From an uncultured Planctomycetaceae bacterium (lineage in GTDB: Bacteria > Planctomycetota > Planctomycetia > Planctomycetales > Planctomycetaceae), in assembly GCA_943787265.1 (NCBI GenBank), contig CALSLT010000008.1, forward strand, positions 1 to 64,000: a stretch of DNA of 64,000 nucleotides, given 5' to 3'. Made by a program: the position numbers and the translations under genes. The stretch's first letter is position 1; every line of letters begins with the position of its first letter. The notes under the pieces were generated by a model. The model was not told where the DNA came from. It did not search any database and saw nothing but the letters and a program-made list of their open reading frames with translations. This document shows, one piece after another, positions 17,109 to 26,561 of this stretch.

Positions 17109-19358
17109 TTACTTCAGAGTGCTACTAAAGAACGCGTCGGCCTTTTCGATCATCTCGTCGAACCAGACTTGTTTGCCAACAAACGGATGTGGCGCGTCCT
17201 TAATGACGGTGAGTCCCGACGCAATTTTCAACTCGTCCATGCGTCGGCGGAAGTCGTCCGCGTGCGTGCTTGGGTCGTCCGTCTCGCCGGTGATGAACCA
17301 GCATGGTGGATCGTTCTCATCGAGGTGATGAAGAGGTGACGCGAGGCGGTAAGTTGCTGGCTTGTCCTCCTGCGAGCCGCCGAGAAACTGCCTCCAGATC
17401 CTGCCGCGTTCTGCGCTCGCAGAAATTTCCTTTGTACGCGCCGACAGAAAGTCGGTCTGGGCGCCCATCGGAACGGCAGCCTGAATCGTGCTACTGAACT
17501 CGGCATTCCCGCCGTTGCCTTCCAGTTCGGCCACGTCACCGGAAGCAGCCAGCAGCGCTGTCAAGTGACCGCCAGCGGAAAGCCCGATCGCGCCGATGTT
17601 TTCGGAGTCAATTCCGAATTGTTTTGCGTTGGCTCGAAGAAATCTGACGGCAGCTTTGCAATCGTTGATTTGCGAGGGGAATGGCGATTCACCGCTCAAC
17701 CGGTACGAGATCGTCGCCGCGACATACCCACGAGCCGCCAGTGCTTGAGCGACGTATCTGTGATTGGCACGAGAACCGTTCGCCCATCCGCCACCATGAA
17801 TACAAACCACGGCGGGCAACTGTCCCCATGATTTCTTTGGCCGGTAAATATCCATTTCCAGACTTCGATTGCCGTACGTCGCGTAGGTCACGTCGAGCTT
17901 CGCATCCAGTCCAGCCAGCATCGACTGAGGAATTTCGGTCCGTCCGTCAGCACGAGGCTTTGGATGGGTCTGTCCCGCTGGGCGAGCGTCGAGACGCATT
18001 TCGTCCTGAAAGAGAATCGCCATTCCACGGAGTTTGCGGATGATCTCACCGTTGCGTACAAGTTTCGATTCTCCAGGGTCTTTCACGAGATCGTATAGTT
18101 GAGGACTCGGATTCAAATGAAGCTTCCAGTGGCGCCATCGCACGGCGGCAAGAGCGCCCTGACTTCCGTGATAGAAAAAGGCATCGTTGTACTCGGCTCG
18201 ATTGATGATTGATGCCCACTCGCCGGGGGGATTCCATCGACGCCTGAGCGGAACGGATGCGTTAAGTGATTTCTTCATCCCTGGATAAGGCACGACTTTA
18301 GTTTCGCCCTTCAACAATGGGCTGATATCACGTCCGTCAACGACACGGCCTTTGGGAATCTCAATTCCCGCGAACGTAGCAAGCGTCGGATACCAGTCCA
18401 TTGCCCGCACAACTGCCGACGATTCCGCGTTCGTCTGCAAACCCAAACCTGGCCCCCACGCAATCGCCGGTACGCGAATGCCGCCTTCAAATGTGGAAAG
18501 CTTGCGTCCTCGAATCTTCTGGTCTGAGGTTCGTCCCGGACCGCGGCCATTGTCTGAGGCGTAGACGACAATCGTATTGTCGTCTATCTCTAAGTCGTTC
18601 AACGAATCAACAATACGGCCAACGTTGTGGTCGAGTTCCTGAATCGCGTCGCCGTATTCGCCCCACTCCGAACTACCTTTGAACTTGTCACTCACTCCCA
18701 ACGGATTGTGCAGCATGGTGTGCGGCAGGTAGAGGAAAAACGGACCTTCTCTGTTCCGCTCGATGAATCGAATTGCCTCATCCGTATAGAGCTTTGTCAG
18801 TTCCGCGGGATCCGCCGGGCGTTTGACGACGTCGCCATTCCGCATCAAGGGTACGCCGCCTGCCTCTTCGAAGTAGACAACCTCGACAGGATCAAGATTG
18901 TGCAGCAGTCCGAAATAGTGATCGAAACCTTGACTACGCGGTAAAAATGGCTCTTCAAAGCCTAGATGCCATTTACCGATACACGCCGTTGCGTAGCCGC
19001 CCGTCTTGAGTAACTCTGCAATGGTCAGCTCATCCGGATGAATACCCGATTGTGAATCGGCGCGATGAACCCAGATGTGGTTGCCAACTCGCCGCGGATA
19101 GCACCCCGTCAACAATCCCGCACGAGACGGACTGCAAATGGGAGCCGCTGCGTAGTAGTCCGTAAACCGCGTCCCCGCCTGGGCCAGAGCATCGATCCTC
19201 GGGGTTTCGACCTCCGTTGCTCCGTAGCAGCCAAGGTCGTAGTAGCCCTGATCATCGACAAAAATGAAAACAATGTTGGGAGGCCGTTCGGCAGAGGCTA
19301 CATGACGCCCGAAAACGGACAAGAGAATGAGCAGCGCAAATCGTGTGGGGTATTTCAT
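17109..19358 (-). CDS. secreted sulfatase fused to an alpha/beta-hydrolase esterase
   Basis: Bifunctional exported protein of about 749 residues (start ATG 19358; a TTG lies 9 bases upstream). A signal peptide ends near ASA. Residues about 26-455 are an arylsulfatase: FVDDQGYYDLGCYG, formylglycine site CSPSR (C75), GKWHLG and ASDNGRGPG. Residues about 476-749 are a BD-FAE/lipase-type esterase: oxyanion motif HGGGW at about 521, nucleophile S594 in GLSAGGH, and the likely acid and base D694 (TGETDD) and H724 (APHPF). Both halves keep their catalytic residues. The pairing implies removal of sulfate and an acyl ester (for example acetyl) from the same polymer; that is inference. It lies first in the sulfatase block, 63 bases upstream of the next sulfatase. 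Confidence 0.88.
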   Translation of the reverse strand: MKYPTRFALLILLSVFGRHVASAERPPNIVFIFVDDQGYYDLGCYGATEVETPRIDALAQAGTRFTDYYAAAPICSPSRAGLLTGCYPRRVGNHIWVHRADSQSGIHPDELTIAELLKTGGYATACIGKWHLGFEEPFLPRSQGFDHYFGLLHNLDPVEVVYFEEAGGVPLMRNGDVVKRPADPAELTKLYTDEAIRFIERNREGPFFLYLPHTMLHNPLGVSDKFKGSSEWGEYGDAIQELDHNVGRIVDSLNDLEIDDNTIVVYASDNGRGPGRTSDQKIRGRKLSTFEGGIRVPAIAWGPGLGLQTNAESSAVVRAMDWYPTLATFAGIEIPKGRVVDGRDISPLLKGETKVVPYPGMKKSLNASVPLRRRWNPPGEWASIINRAEYNDAFFYHGSQGALAAVRWRHWKLHLNPSPQLYDLVKDPGESKLVRNGEIIRKLRGMAILFQDEMRLDARPAGQTHPKPRADGRTEIPQSMLAGLDAKLDVTYATYGNRSLEMDIYRPKKSWGQLPAVVCIHGGGWANGSRANHRYVAQALAARGYVAATISYRLSGESPFPSQINDCKAAVRFLRANAKQFGIDSENIGAIGLSAGGHLTALLAASGDVAELEGNGGNAEFSSTIQAAVPMGAQTDFLSARTKEISASAERGRIWRQFLGGSQEDKPATYRLASPLHHLDENDPPCWFITGETDDPSTHADDFRRRMDELKIASGLTVIKDAPHPFVGKQVWFDEMIEKADAFFSSTLK

Positions 19359-19536
19359 AAGTGTCAATCGATTCGGCAGGTTCAGCTGAAATCCCGCGGG
19401 GGACTGTTTTCGTCATCAAGTGCCCTGGTTCGTCACGAAGCTGCAGAGCCCGACACTTGGCCAGATCATGTCATGGCGAAGTATCGCGTATGGCCCAGAA
19501 ACTTCTTCTGTCGAACTCGTGAAGCGAATTGCATGA

Positions 19537-22263
19537 TCACACAGGCGTGGTTCGAACCAACTTCGCATCGGCGTCGTTGCCGTTATGAGCGGCGACAAGT
19601 ACCAGGGTATCTGGCGCCACTCCGACCAGCGTTGTTTGAATCGGCATCCCAACGGCATTAGTCCGAGTGCCTCGCAACGGATGACCGTTGGCCAGCGCAA
19701 TTCGAACATCGGCATTGGGCAGGAGCTTCAAATTCGGAAGTCGACTGGACGGTTGTCGGCCCGTCTTGGATGCCGTGTCGGTCACGAAGCCGCCGCCGCG
19801 CGGCTTTTCAGACGGCTCATCGAGGATGTTGCGGATTCTTAGACCGATCTCCGGATCTAATTTTCGCGGATCGAACTCCATTTCCAGAAAGTTCCAGTAC
19901 ATCGGCCCGGTTCGAGGTTGCAGATCCGGCGTTTCGTACGCCATGTGGTAAAGCGCTTTCACCGACACATCGCGGCCGTCGTAGTCCTTCATCTCCGGCC
20001 CAAAGTCCGAGATCACCGCTCGTCCCCCCGTCCTGCCGATGGGGCCGAACGAGCATTCGTAAAGCCGATGTTTCGTGTTCTTCAGAATGGATCCGTTGTG
20101 AACGTCACCATAAACGCTGACGACTCCGTCGCGTGAACCAAGAAGATCGATCACTCGATCCGAACCTGCTGCGACCCAACCTGCGTAGTCGGCTGCAACT
20201 CGGTCGCGCTGCGGAAAGTCGCCTTCCGTGTTGCTGTATTTCTTGCCGCCAGTCCACACCGTGTGCAGACCATTGATTCCTGTCAGGCAGATCAGCGGTG
20301 AGGAATCGGTCCGGATGACTTCCTGCAGCCAGGCAAATTGTTCTTCACCGAGCAATGCTCGAGTCGGGTCCGCTCGATCGTACAACGTGTTGATGTGCCC
20401 CCACCCTTCGTCGTCCCACATCTTCGTGTCCTGACTCGTTCGCCAAAGTCGCGAGTCGAGCACGAGCAATGAAAAATCCCGATTGGGCATTCGCCACTGC
20501 CGCCACTTCTTCGGATTCGCCGTCGGATCGACTTCTTCCTCGCCGCTGATCAGGTGCTGGACGATCTGAAAATTGCGCCGCATGTAATCGCGGTCCTGGC
20601 CGAGGCCATCGCGCATTCGAAGGACGATCTGCTCGGGACCTTTAACGTCGTCCATGCCGTAGTCGTGGTCGCCAGGATTGAGCACGTTCCAGTGCCGCAT
20701 CATCTGCCACCGAGATGTCGGACCGCTGATTGAGGTGTTAATGATCTTGTAAGCGTCGTCCGTGCTCGGCGGATAGATCAGCAACTCCAGGTACCAGACG
20801 TCGTCTTCCCAAACCATGACCTGAAATTCGTAGTCGTCCAGATGTTTGTAGGCGTCGTACGTCGGCTGATCACGAACCTCGAAGGAACCGTCTTTGCCTG
20901 TCGGCCGATTCTTTCCAGACGGATCGGCAACGCCGCGGTTGATGGCGTGGCAGCTTAATCCGCAAAGACGATACGGAGCGGTCAACTGAGGCAAACGCCC
21001 AACGTACTTCCCGCTCGACGGAACATCGCCGACCAGTCCTGTCCCCGGTCCCGTCGAATCAGTACCAACTCTGCTGTCCGCAGTGACGTCGACTCCGTCT
21101 TTCCATACGGTGTAATACAACGTCGTTTCAGCTGGTGACTTCGGCAGTGTGACGTTAATCGATGCCGTGTTTCGTCGAAATTCGTTGTTCACAATGCTGG
21201 CCGACCCGGCAACTGGAACGTTGCTCCATCCGCCTTGCGGTTCAGGTGAGTCGGCAACACGAATCTCGGCCGTCTGTCCATCGTTGCGGAACAGGCCAAC
21301 AAATCGAACTTGCCACTTTCCGGCTTTCTGTTTTAGCGTCGAGCCGATCGCATAGCAGTTCAGGCATTCGTTCTGCGGCGCAGTCTTTGGTGAGTTCTTT
21401 TCAGGACTCAACAGGACAGAGTTCACCTCAAAGTCGAGCAGCCCCCTTCCAACAATGCCGAACCATCCTTCGATCTGGTTTCGAGGAACTCGCTCCGTCG
21501 AAACGCTGCTGATGGTTTGACCGTTGTCGCTGACCAGAGAAACCGTCACCGTCGCCGACTTGGGATCCTTCCCGGAAACCCGCAACAACAAAGTTACGCG
21601 ATCCCCCGCCGCCAACTTTTGAGCCGCGCGACTGACCTTTTTGGGGCCGTTCGCCGCAGCGCCCCCCTTTCCTCGCCTCGCGGGGGGCTGGATGCTGAGT
21701 TGTCCATTGTTGCTCCAGACAGCTTTCCAAGCCTTGTTGCCAACTCCATAACTGTCGAACTGAGTCTTCGCGCCGAACGCAATTCCCATCTGACCGTCGC
21801 CGGGCTGGAACATCTTCCAATTAGCGTCATCGCCATTCTCCGGCACTCCTGCAACATCTCTCACCGTTGCCGAAATCAGAACCGCATAGTTGCCTGTCAG
21901 ACTCCAATCGCGGCGATAAATGACTCCCGGCGGAAGCGACGGATCGTATTCGACCGGCATCGTCGTCTTTTTGTGCGTCTCGTAGTGAAACGGGAATCCC
22001 GTCCGCCTTGCACGGTCGCCGTAATTCGACAGTCGTCGACGCAGCGATCCATCCTTGATTTGCCAGTAACCTGGATTCAGCGATTCCCAATCGTCGCCGT
22101 GGTACAACGAGTCGTCCCTCGCAAAGTCATCGACGATCGTCATCTCTGAGGCGACAATATCAGCAGCAGTCGAATCGCCACCAACTGCCAGCAACGCAGC
22201 AGCAGCCGACAATTTCAGGAATTCGCGTCGCTCTATGTCTGATGGGAAATCAGTAGGATTCAT
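19537..22263 (-). CDS. PhoD-like phosphatase, Tat-exported, with long N-terminal beta domain
   Basis: Protein of 908 residues. A Tat motif (ERREFLKLSAAAALL) starts the chain, so it is exported folded, as PhoD enzymes are. Residues about 40-290 look like an all-beta module (DDFARDDSLYHGDDW onward) of the concanavalin-like or DUF1080-like kind; this is a guess. The C-terminal half matches PhoD-type metallophosphatases: LCGLSCHAINRG, NPGDHDYG, VLDSRLWR, LLGEEQFAWLQEVI and VSVYGDVHNGS. Expected role: release of phosphate from phosphodiesters or monoesters outside the cytoplasm, with bound metal. The neighbouring sulfatases suggest shared use on complex organic matter. It may also be tied to the Pho genes at the start of the window. 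It is a single-gene unit separated by about 180 bases from the sulfatases. Confidence 0.8.
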   Translation of the reverse strand: MNPTDFPSDIERREFLKLSAAAALLAVGGDSTAADIVASEMTIVDDFARDDSLYHGDDWESLNPGYWQIKDGSLRRRLSNYGDRARRTGFPFHYETHKKTTMPVEYDPSLPPGVIYRRDWSLTGNYAVLISATVRDVAGVPENGDDANWKMFQPGDGQMGIAFGAKTQFDSYGVGNKAWKAVWSNNGQLSIQPPARRGKGGAAANGPKKVSRAAQKLAAGDRVTLLLRVSGKDPKSATVTVSLVSDNGQTISSVSTERVPRNQIEGWFGIVGRGLLDFEVNSVLLSPEKNSPKTAPQNECLNCYAIGSTLKQKAGKWQVRFVGLFRNDGQTAEIRVADSPEPQGGWSNVPVAGSASIVNNEFRRNTASINVTLPKSPAETTLYYTVWKDGVDVTADSRVGTDSTGPGTGLVGDVPSSGKYVGRLPQLTAPYRLCGLSCHAINRGVADPSGKNRPTGKDGSFEVRDQPTYDAYKHLDDYEFQVMVWEDDVWYLELLIYPPSTDDAYKIINTSISGPTSRWQMMRHWNVLNPGDHDYGMDDVKGPEQIVLRMRDGLGQDRDYMRRNFQIVQHLISGEEEVDPTANPKKWRQWRMPNRDFSLLVLDSRLWRTSQDTKMWDDEGWGHINTLYDRADPTRALLGEEQFAWLQEVIRTDSSPLICLTGINGLHTVWTGGKKYSNTEGDFPQRDRVAADYAGWVAAGSDRVIDLLGSRDGVVSVYGDVHNGSILKNTKHRLYECSFGPIGRTGGRAVISDFGPEMKDYDGRDVSVKALYHMAYETPDLQPRTGPMYWNFLEMEFDPRKLDPEIGLRIRNILDEPSEKPRGGGFVTDTASKTGRQPSSRLPNLKLLPNADVRIALANGHPLRGTRTNAVGMPIQTTLVGVAPDTLVLVAAHNGNDADAKLVRTTPV

Positions 22264-22483
22264 GGCGTTCTGGAACCTTCGTCATCGTTAATTGATCGCG
22301 TCGAAATGGGTAACAATCACGAGAACTCTAATGAGCCGGTGCACAATTCAGAAGCTCCCAGGATGACACGCGGCCTTCAATGGCTCGGGACGGTTTGAAT
22401 CCTCGCTGTGAAGCGCTAACCTCGCCGCCTTCCATCGAAGTAAATTTCGTATCATTCAGTTCCGGCGGAGATACCGACCCGAA

Positions 22484-23422
22484 ATGCCGCAGCCTGGGCA
22501 TCATCCTTGTTCACTGCTCACGCTGTGTGCGTTGAGCCTCTTAATGGCTGCTTTAGGATGCGACGCAACCGCTCCGACATCGCCGTCGCTGCGTGTCGAA
22601 CAGGTCAAGCACTGGGCGATGCCGGCGGCCGGCGCGAAGATACCCGCACCACGAGGATTAGCGTTCGACACAAACGGCGATCTCTTTGTACTCGACGATG
22701 CTGGGAGGATTCTTGTCTTCAATATTGAGGGTAAGCTGAAACGTCACTGGTTCATGCCCGAGTACGAAGTCGGCAAGCCCGAGGGCATCTGCCTTTTTCA
22801 CGACGGTCGAATCGCGGTGGCCGATACACATTATCACCGAATCATCTTCTTTGATCGGGAAGGTAAAGTTCTTTCAATGCACGGCGAGCATGGGTCAAAA
22901 TCCGGTCAGTTCATTTACCTTTCGTCGCTTACTCAGGACAAAGCAGGAAACTACTACGTCTGTGAATACGGCGGAAACGATCGTGTTCAGAAGTTCGACG
23001 TTGATGGCAATTGGCTCGCGAAATTCGGCGGCTTCGGCACGGACGACGGTCAGTTTCAGCGGCCTATGGGAATCGTCTCGAGGGACGGTCTGATATACGT
23101 GGCCGATGCGATTAACAATCGCATTCAGGTTTTCCACGATGACGGACGCTTCGTCAGTATCCTCGGCGAAGAAGCTGGCCGCCCGCGACTGCACTATCCT
23201 TATGACCTGGTTGGTGGCCTCGAAAATGATCTGTTTGCAATCGAGTATGGCGGCAATCGAGTGACACGACTGGACGTTCACGGCAAAACGCTCGGGACAT
23301 TCGGGGCGACCGGCCACGACGTTGGGCAGTTCTCAACACCGTGGGGGCTTGCCGTGGATCGAAGTGGCCGAGTTGTCGTGGCCGATACTGGAAACCGGCG
23401 TCTTGTGGAGCTGGAACGTTGA
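22484..23422 (+). CDS. NHL-repeat lipoprotein
   Basis: 312-residue exported protein. The N-terminus has a hydrophobic signal with a lipobox-like ALGC at about residues 23-26, so lipid anchoring is likely. The rest is a beta-propeller of NHL repeats: APRGLAFDTNGDLFVLDDAG, KPEGICLFHDGRIAVADTHY, RPMGIVSRDGLIYVADAINN and TPWGLAVDRSGRVVVADTGN. About six blades are visible. NHL propellers bind proteins or ligands; the specific role is unknown. Its stop overlaps the TTG start of the next gene by 4 bases (TTGA, 23419-23422), which indicates translational coupling. It heads the operon with the VWA protein, MoxR and ComF. Confidence 0.85.
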   Translation: MPQPGHHPCSLLTLCALSLLMAALGCDATAPTSPSLRVEQVKHWAMPAAGAKIPAPRGLAFDTNGDLFVLDDAGRILVFNIEGKLKRHWFMPEYEVGKPEGICLFHDGRIAVADTHYHRIIFFDREGKVLSMHGEHGSKSGQFIYLSSLTQDKAGNYYVCEYGGNDRVQKFDVDGNWLAKFGGFGTDDGQFQRPMGIVSRDGLIYVADAINNRIQVFHDDGRFVSILGEEAGRPRLHYPYDLVGGLENDLFAIEYGGNRVTRLDVHGKTLGTFGATGHDVGQFSTPWGLAVDRSGRVVVADTGNRRLVELER

Positions 23423-26400
23423 GAGTCTCCGACGTCCTTCGCGCCATATTTCCAACGCCACGCCAGCCAGTTCGCGCACTCGACGCGCTGTCGCTGGTGC
23501 TGTTTCTGACGATTTTCGGCGGCGGTTGTTTCCTGTTAGATATCCTGGACAAAGTTCTGTTCGTCCGGCCCGAAGCCTTTATTCTGACGGCTGTCACCCT
23601 GTGGTTGTGGTGGTTATCTCTGGCAGGCGCGACCGGGCTTTCTCCAGCGCGAGCACAGACGGCGTTATGGATTCGCTTCGTGATGGCGGCAGGCTTCATC
23701 GTCACCCTCGCTGAACCGAGAGCGGTTCGGACCAGCGAGATCCTATCGGTCGTCTACGCAGTCGACGTGTCAGACTCGGTCGGGCAACAGGCTGTTGATT
23801 CAGCGTTGGCATTCGTTGCGAGGCAAGTCTCGGAGAAGCCGGCAATGGACGAAGCCGGGCTCGTTCTTTTCGGAGCCGAGGCTGTCGTCGAGTTACCGCC
23901 GCGCATCACGTTTCCCTTCGACGGCGTTGTTACTTCTCAGGTACGCCGCGACGCGACAGACCTGGCGGAAGCGCTCTCGCTATCGGCCGCGATGATCCCT
24001 GCTGAAAACAACGGGCGGATCGTTCTCATTTCTGACGGGACATCGACCGAAGGAAATGTCGCAAAACGTCTCGACGAATTGCGTGCGCGAGGGATTGTCG
24101 TCGATGTTCTGCCAATCAACTACCAGTACGAAAACGAAGTATGGGTTGAGCGACTGGAGCTCCCTCAACAGGTCAAGCTTGAACAGGATTATGAAGCGTC
24201 AGTGATGGTGTCTTCGCTTGGCGAAGCCGTCGGCACGCTCGTTCTACGTGAAAATGGCAGAATCCTTGTCAGCAGCGCCGTGAACCTGAAACCGGGACTG
24301 AATCAGTTCTCGCTGCCGATCCGAGTCGACGAGCCGGGCTACTACGAGTACCAGGCAGCCATCGAACTCCCTGACGGCGAAGACAATCTTTCTCAGAACA
24401 ACGCTGCCGAGAACTTCCTTTTTGTCGAAGGAACAGGACGAATTTTGATCGTGACGGCTCCGGGTGGCGATACCCGCGAATGGCAACCGCTGTTCGACTC
24501 GATCGAACGAGACGGACGGATGGTCGAGCAAAAAGACGCGTACGGTTTTCCAGACAGCACGCTGGCGTTGATGCCGTACGACAGCATCGTCTTTGTTAAT
24601 GTCCCAGTGAACGCCTTCGTGCCGGCTCAACTGCGAGCATTGCAAAACGCGGTCCGCGACGTAGGGATCGGCTTTCTGATGGTTGGTGGCCCCGACAGCT
24701 TTGGCCCAGGCGGCTACCACCGCAGCTCAGTCGAAGAAATCCTGCCGGTTTCGATGGACATCGCACAACAGGACGTTCTTCAAAAGGGAGCGTTGGTCAT
24801 CATTCTTCACACGTGCGAATTCGCCGACGGCAACACGTGGGGCAAAAGGATTACCAATCAGGCCATTCGAGTCCTCTCGGGACACGATGAAGTCGGCGTG
24901 CTTCTTTATGACAAAGAGCTGGACGTTGAGCAGTGGCTGTTTCGGTTGACGCCTGCCGCCAACTTCCCTCGTCTGGTGACGCTCGTGAACCGTGCCCGTA
25001 TCGGTGACATGCCAACGTTTGCGACGACGATGGAAATGGGGCTGGCTGGACTGGCCCAATGCGATGCGACAATCCGGCGAATGGTAATAATTTCCGATGG
25101 GGATCCTTCAGCCCCGACGGACGAACTTCTTGAAAAGTTTCAGCAGGAAAAAATTACAGTGTCGACAGTCACCGTTTCGCCGCACGGAGACTCCGACCGA
25201 ACGTCGATGAAGCGCATCGCCGATGCCACTGGGGGGACGGCCTACACACCGGACAACCCGGCTGAGTTGCCGTCCATCTTCGTCAAAGAAGCAAGGACTC
25301 TGAAGCGTTCGATGATTCAGGAAGGAACTATCGATCCGCAGCCTGGGACTCCATCATCACTGCTGACCGCCTTGCAGAATTCACCACCGCTTCATGGTCA
25401 TATTCTCACATCGCTGAAGCCTCGTGCGGAGTCCGTGCTGCTTGCACCAATCGCTGAGCCTGACGAAGCACCTTCAGACACTCCACCGGCTCCACTATTG
25501 GCAAGGTGGAAGTACGGACTCGGGACGACATCGGCATTTACATCCGACCTCACAACGAGATGGGGGCGTGATTGGCTGAAGTGGGAGAACTTCGATTCAG
25601 TCGTCTCGCAACTACTGACAAGCCTGTCCCGTGTCAGAAAGCCCGCGCAGCTACGCCTCTGGACACACTTCGCCGGCAGCGAAGCAGTCATCGTCGCTGA
25701 GGACTTCGCCGACGAATCCCAGAACGTCACCGGAGGCTTTGCCGAACTATCCGCAATCGTAAACGGCCCGGATGACTTCTCCGAAACACTGCGTCTCCAG
25801 CAAGTTGCACCTCGCCGTTACGAAGTTCGTCTACCACTCCCGAACCAGGGAAAGTACCAGGTCATCGTGCAGGGAACCGGCAACGAGCGAACCGAATCGG
25901 TGACGGGTGGGTTCATCGTGTCGTACTCTGCGGAGTATCTCCGGTTCCGATCCAACCCGATCATGCTCAAAACAATTCTGGACCGAACGGAAGGAATGCT
26001 TCTACAAAGCGATAGCCCATCTGAGTCAGTCTTTGGCGAGCGACTCCCTCGGTCCTCCACTCGGCCAATATTCGACTGGTTGCTGATTTCGCTGGCCATT
26101 CTGCTGCCGATTGACGTCGCCGTGCGGCGAATCCACATCGACTGGTCAATTATTCGTAGGATGCTGCTTCGAAATCGCGACGACCAGAACCTACAAACCA
26201 CGCTTGGCTCGCTTCTCGAAACGAAACAACAAACGGATGCGCAACTCGACGCGTCGCGAGCGGCGACTCAACCGTACATCGAAAAAGCGTCCGCAAACCA
26301 GTCACAAAACGCGCCCCCTGCTCAACAGTCGCCCGCTCAGCCTGAAACATCTGAAGCCACTTCAACCAAGGCAGCACAACCCGATACAACACTCGCCAGA

Positions 26401-26466
26401 TTGCTCGCCATCAAACGTCAACAGAATGATGACGCCGATGACGAATCAGAGTCCGACGCAAAATAA
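23419..26466 (+). CDS. large VWA-domain membrane protein (BatA/glutamine-amidotransferase-like)
   Basis: Membrane protein of about 1015 residues. I place the start at TTG 23419, overlapping the preceding stop, because the upstream part of the frame lies inside the NHL gene and reads as noise. Two or three membrane helices occupy the N-terminus (LSLVLFLTIFGGGCFLLDIL, AFILTAVTLWLWWLSL, RFVMAAGFIVTL). A VWA domain follows with MIDAS motif DVSDS and, later, LISDGTSTEG. A middle domain resembles the glutamine-amidotransferase-like fold seen in such proteins (ILIVTAPGGDTREW, FLMVGGPDSFGPGGYHRSSV), and a second VWA-like half ends in VIISDGDPS. A C-terminal helix (WLLISLAILLPIDVAV) and a Q/A/T-rich tail close the chain. 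It is the expected partner of the MoxR ATPase 95 bases downstream. Confidence 0.82.
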   Translation: MRVSDVLRAIFPTPRQPVRALDALSLVLFLTIFGGGCFLLDILDKVLFVRPEAFILTAVTLWLWWLSLAGATGLSPARAQTALWIRFVMAAGFIVTLAEPRAVRTSEILSVVYAVDVSDSVGQQAVDSALAFVARQVSEKPAMDEAGLVLFGAEAVVELPPRITFPFDGVVTSQVRRDATDLAEALSLSAAMIPAENNGRIVLISDGTSTEGNVAKRLDELRARGIVVDVLPINYQYENEVWVERLELPQQVKLEQDYEASVMVSSLGEAVGTLVLRENGRILVSSAVNLKPGLNQFSLPIRVDEPGYYEYQAAIELPDGEDNLSQNNAAENFLFVEGTGRILIVTAPGGDTREWQPLFDSIERDGRMVEQKDAYGFPDSTLALMPYDSIVFVNVPVNAFVPAQLRALQNAVRDVGIGFLMVGGPDSFGPGGYHRSSVEEILPVSMDIAQQDVLQKGALVIILHTCEFADGNTWGKRITNQAIRVLSGHDEVGVLLYDKELDVEQWLFRLTPAANFPRLVTLVNRARIGDMPTFATTMEMGLAGLAQCDATIRRMVIISDGDPSAPTDELLEKFQQEKITVSTVTVSPHGDSDRTSMKRIADATGGTAYTPDNPAELPSIFVKEARTLKRSMIQEGTIDPQPGTPSSLLTALQNSPPLHGHILTSLKPRAESVLLAPIAEPDEAPSDTPPAPLLARWKYGLGTTSAFTSDLTTRWGRDWLKWENFDSVVSQLLTSLSRVRKPAQLRLWTHFAGSEAVIVAEDFADESQNVTGGFAELSAIVNGPDDFSETLRLQQVAPRRYEVRLPLPNQGKYQVIVQGTGNERTESVTGGFIVSYSAEYLRFRSNPIMLKTILDRTEGMLLQSDSPSESVFGERLPRSSTRPIFDWLLISLAILLPIDVAVRRIHIDWSIIRRMLLRNRDDQNLQTTLGSLLETKQQTDAQLDASRAATQPYIEKASANQSQNAPPAQQSPAQPETSEATSTKAAQPDTTLARLLAIKRQQNDDADDESESDAK

Positions 26467-26561
26467 CAACGAAGCTTGTTCCAACCTGCAGAGCTGCCCA
26501 ATCGCCCATCCCATACTGCCAGTTTCAAGCATCGAATGATGCCGCTTATGGAAAACTCTGA

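Noticed and set aside
23341..23418. Upstream extension of the VWA frame
   Set aside because: It lies within the NHL gene and its translation has no sense as a signal or domain; the TTG at 23419 overlapping the stop is a better start.
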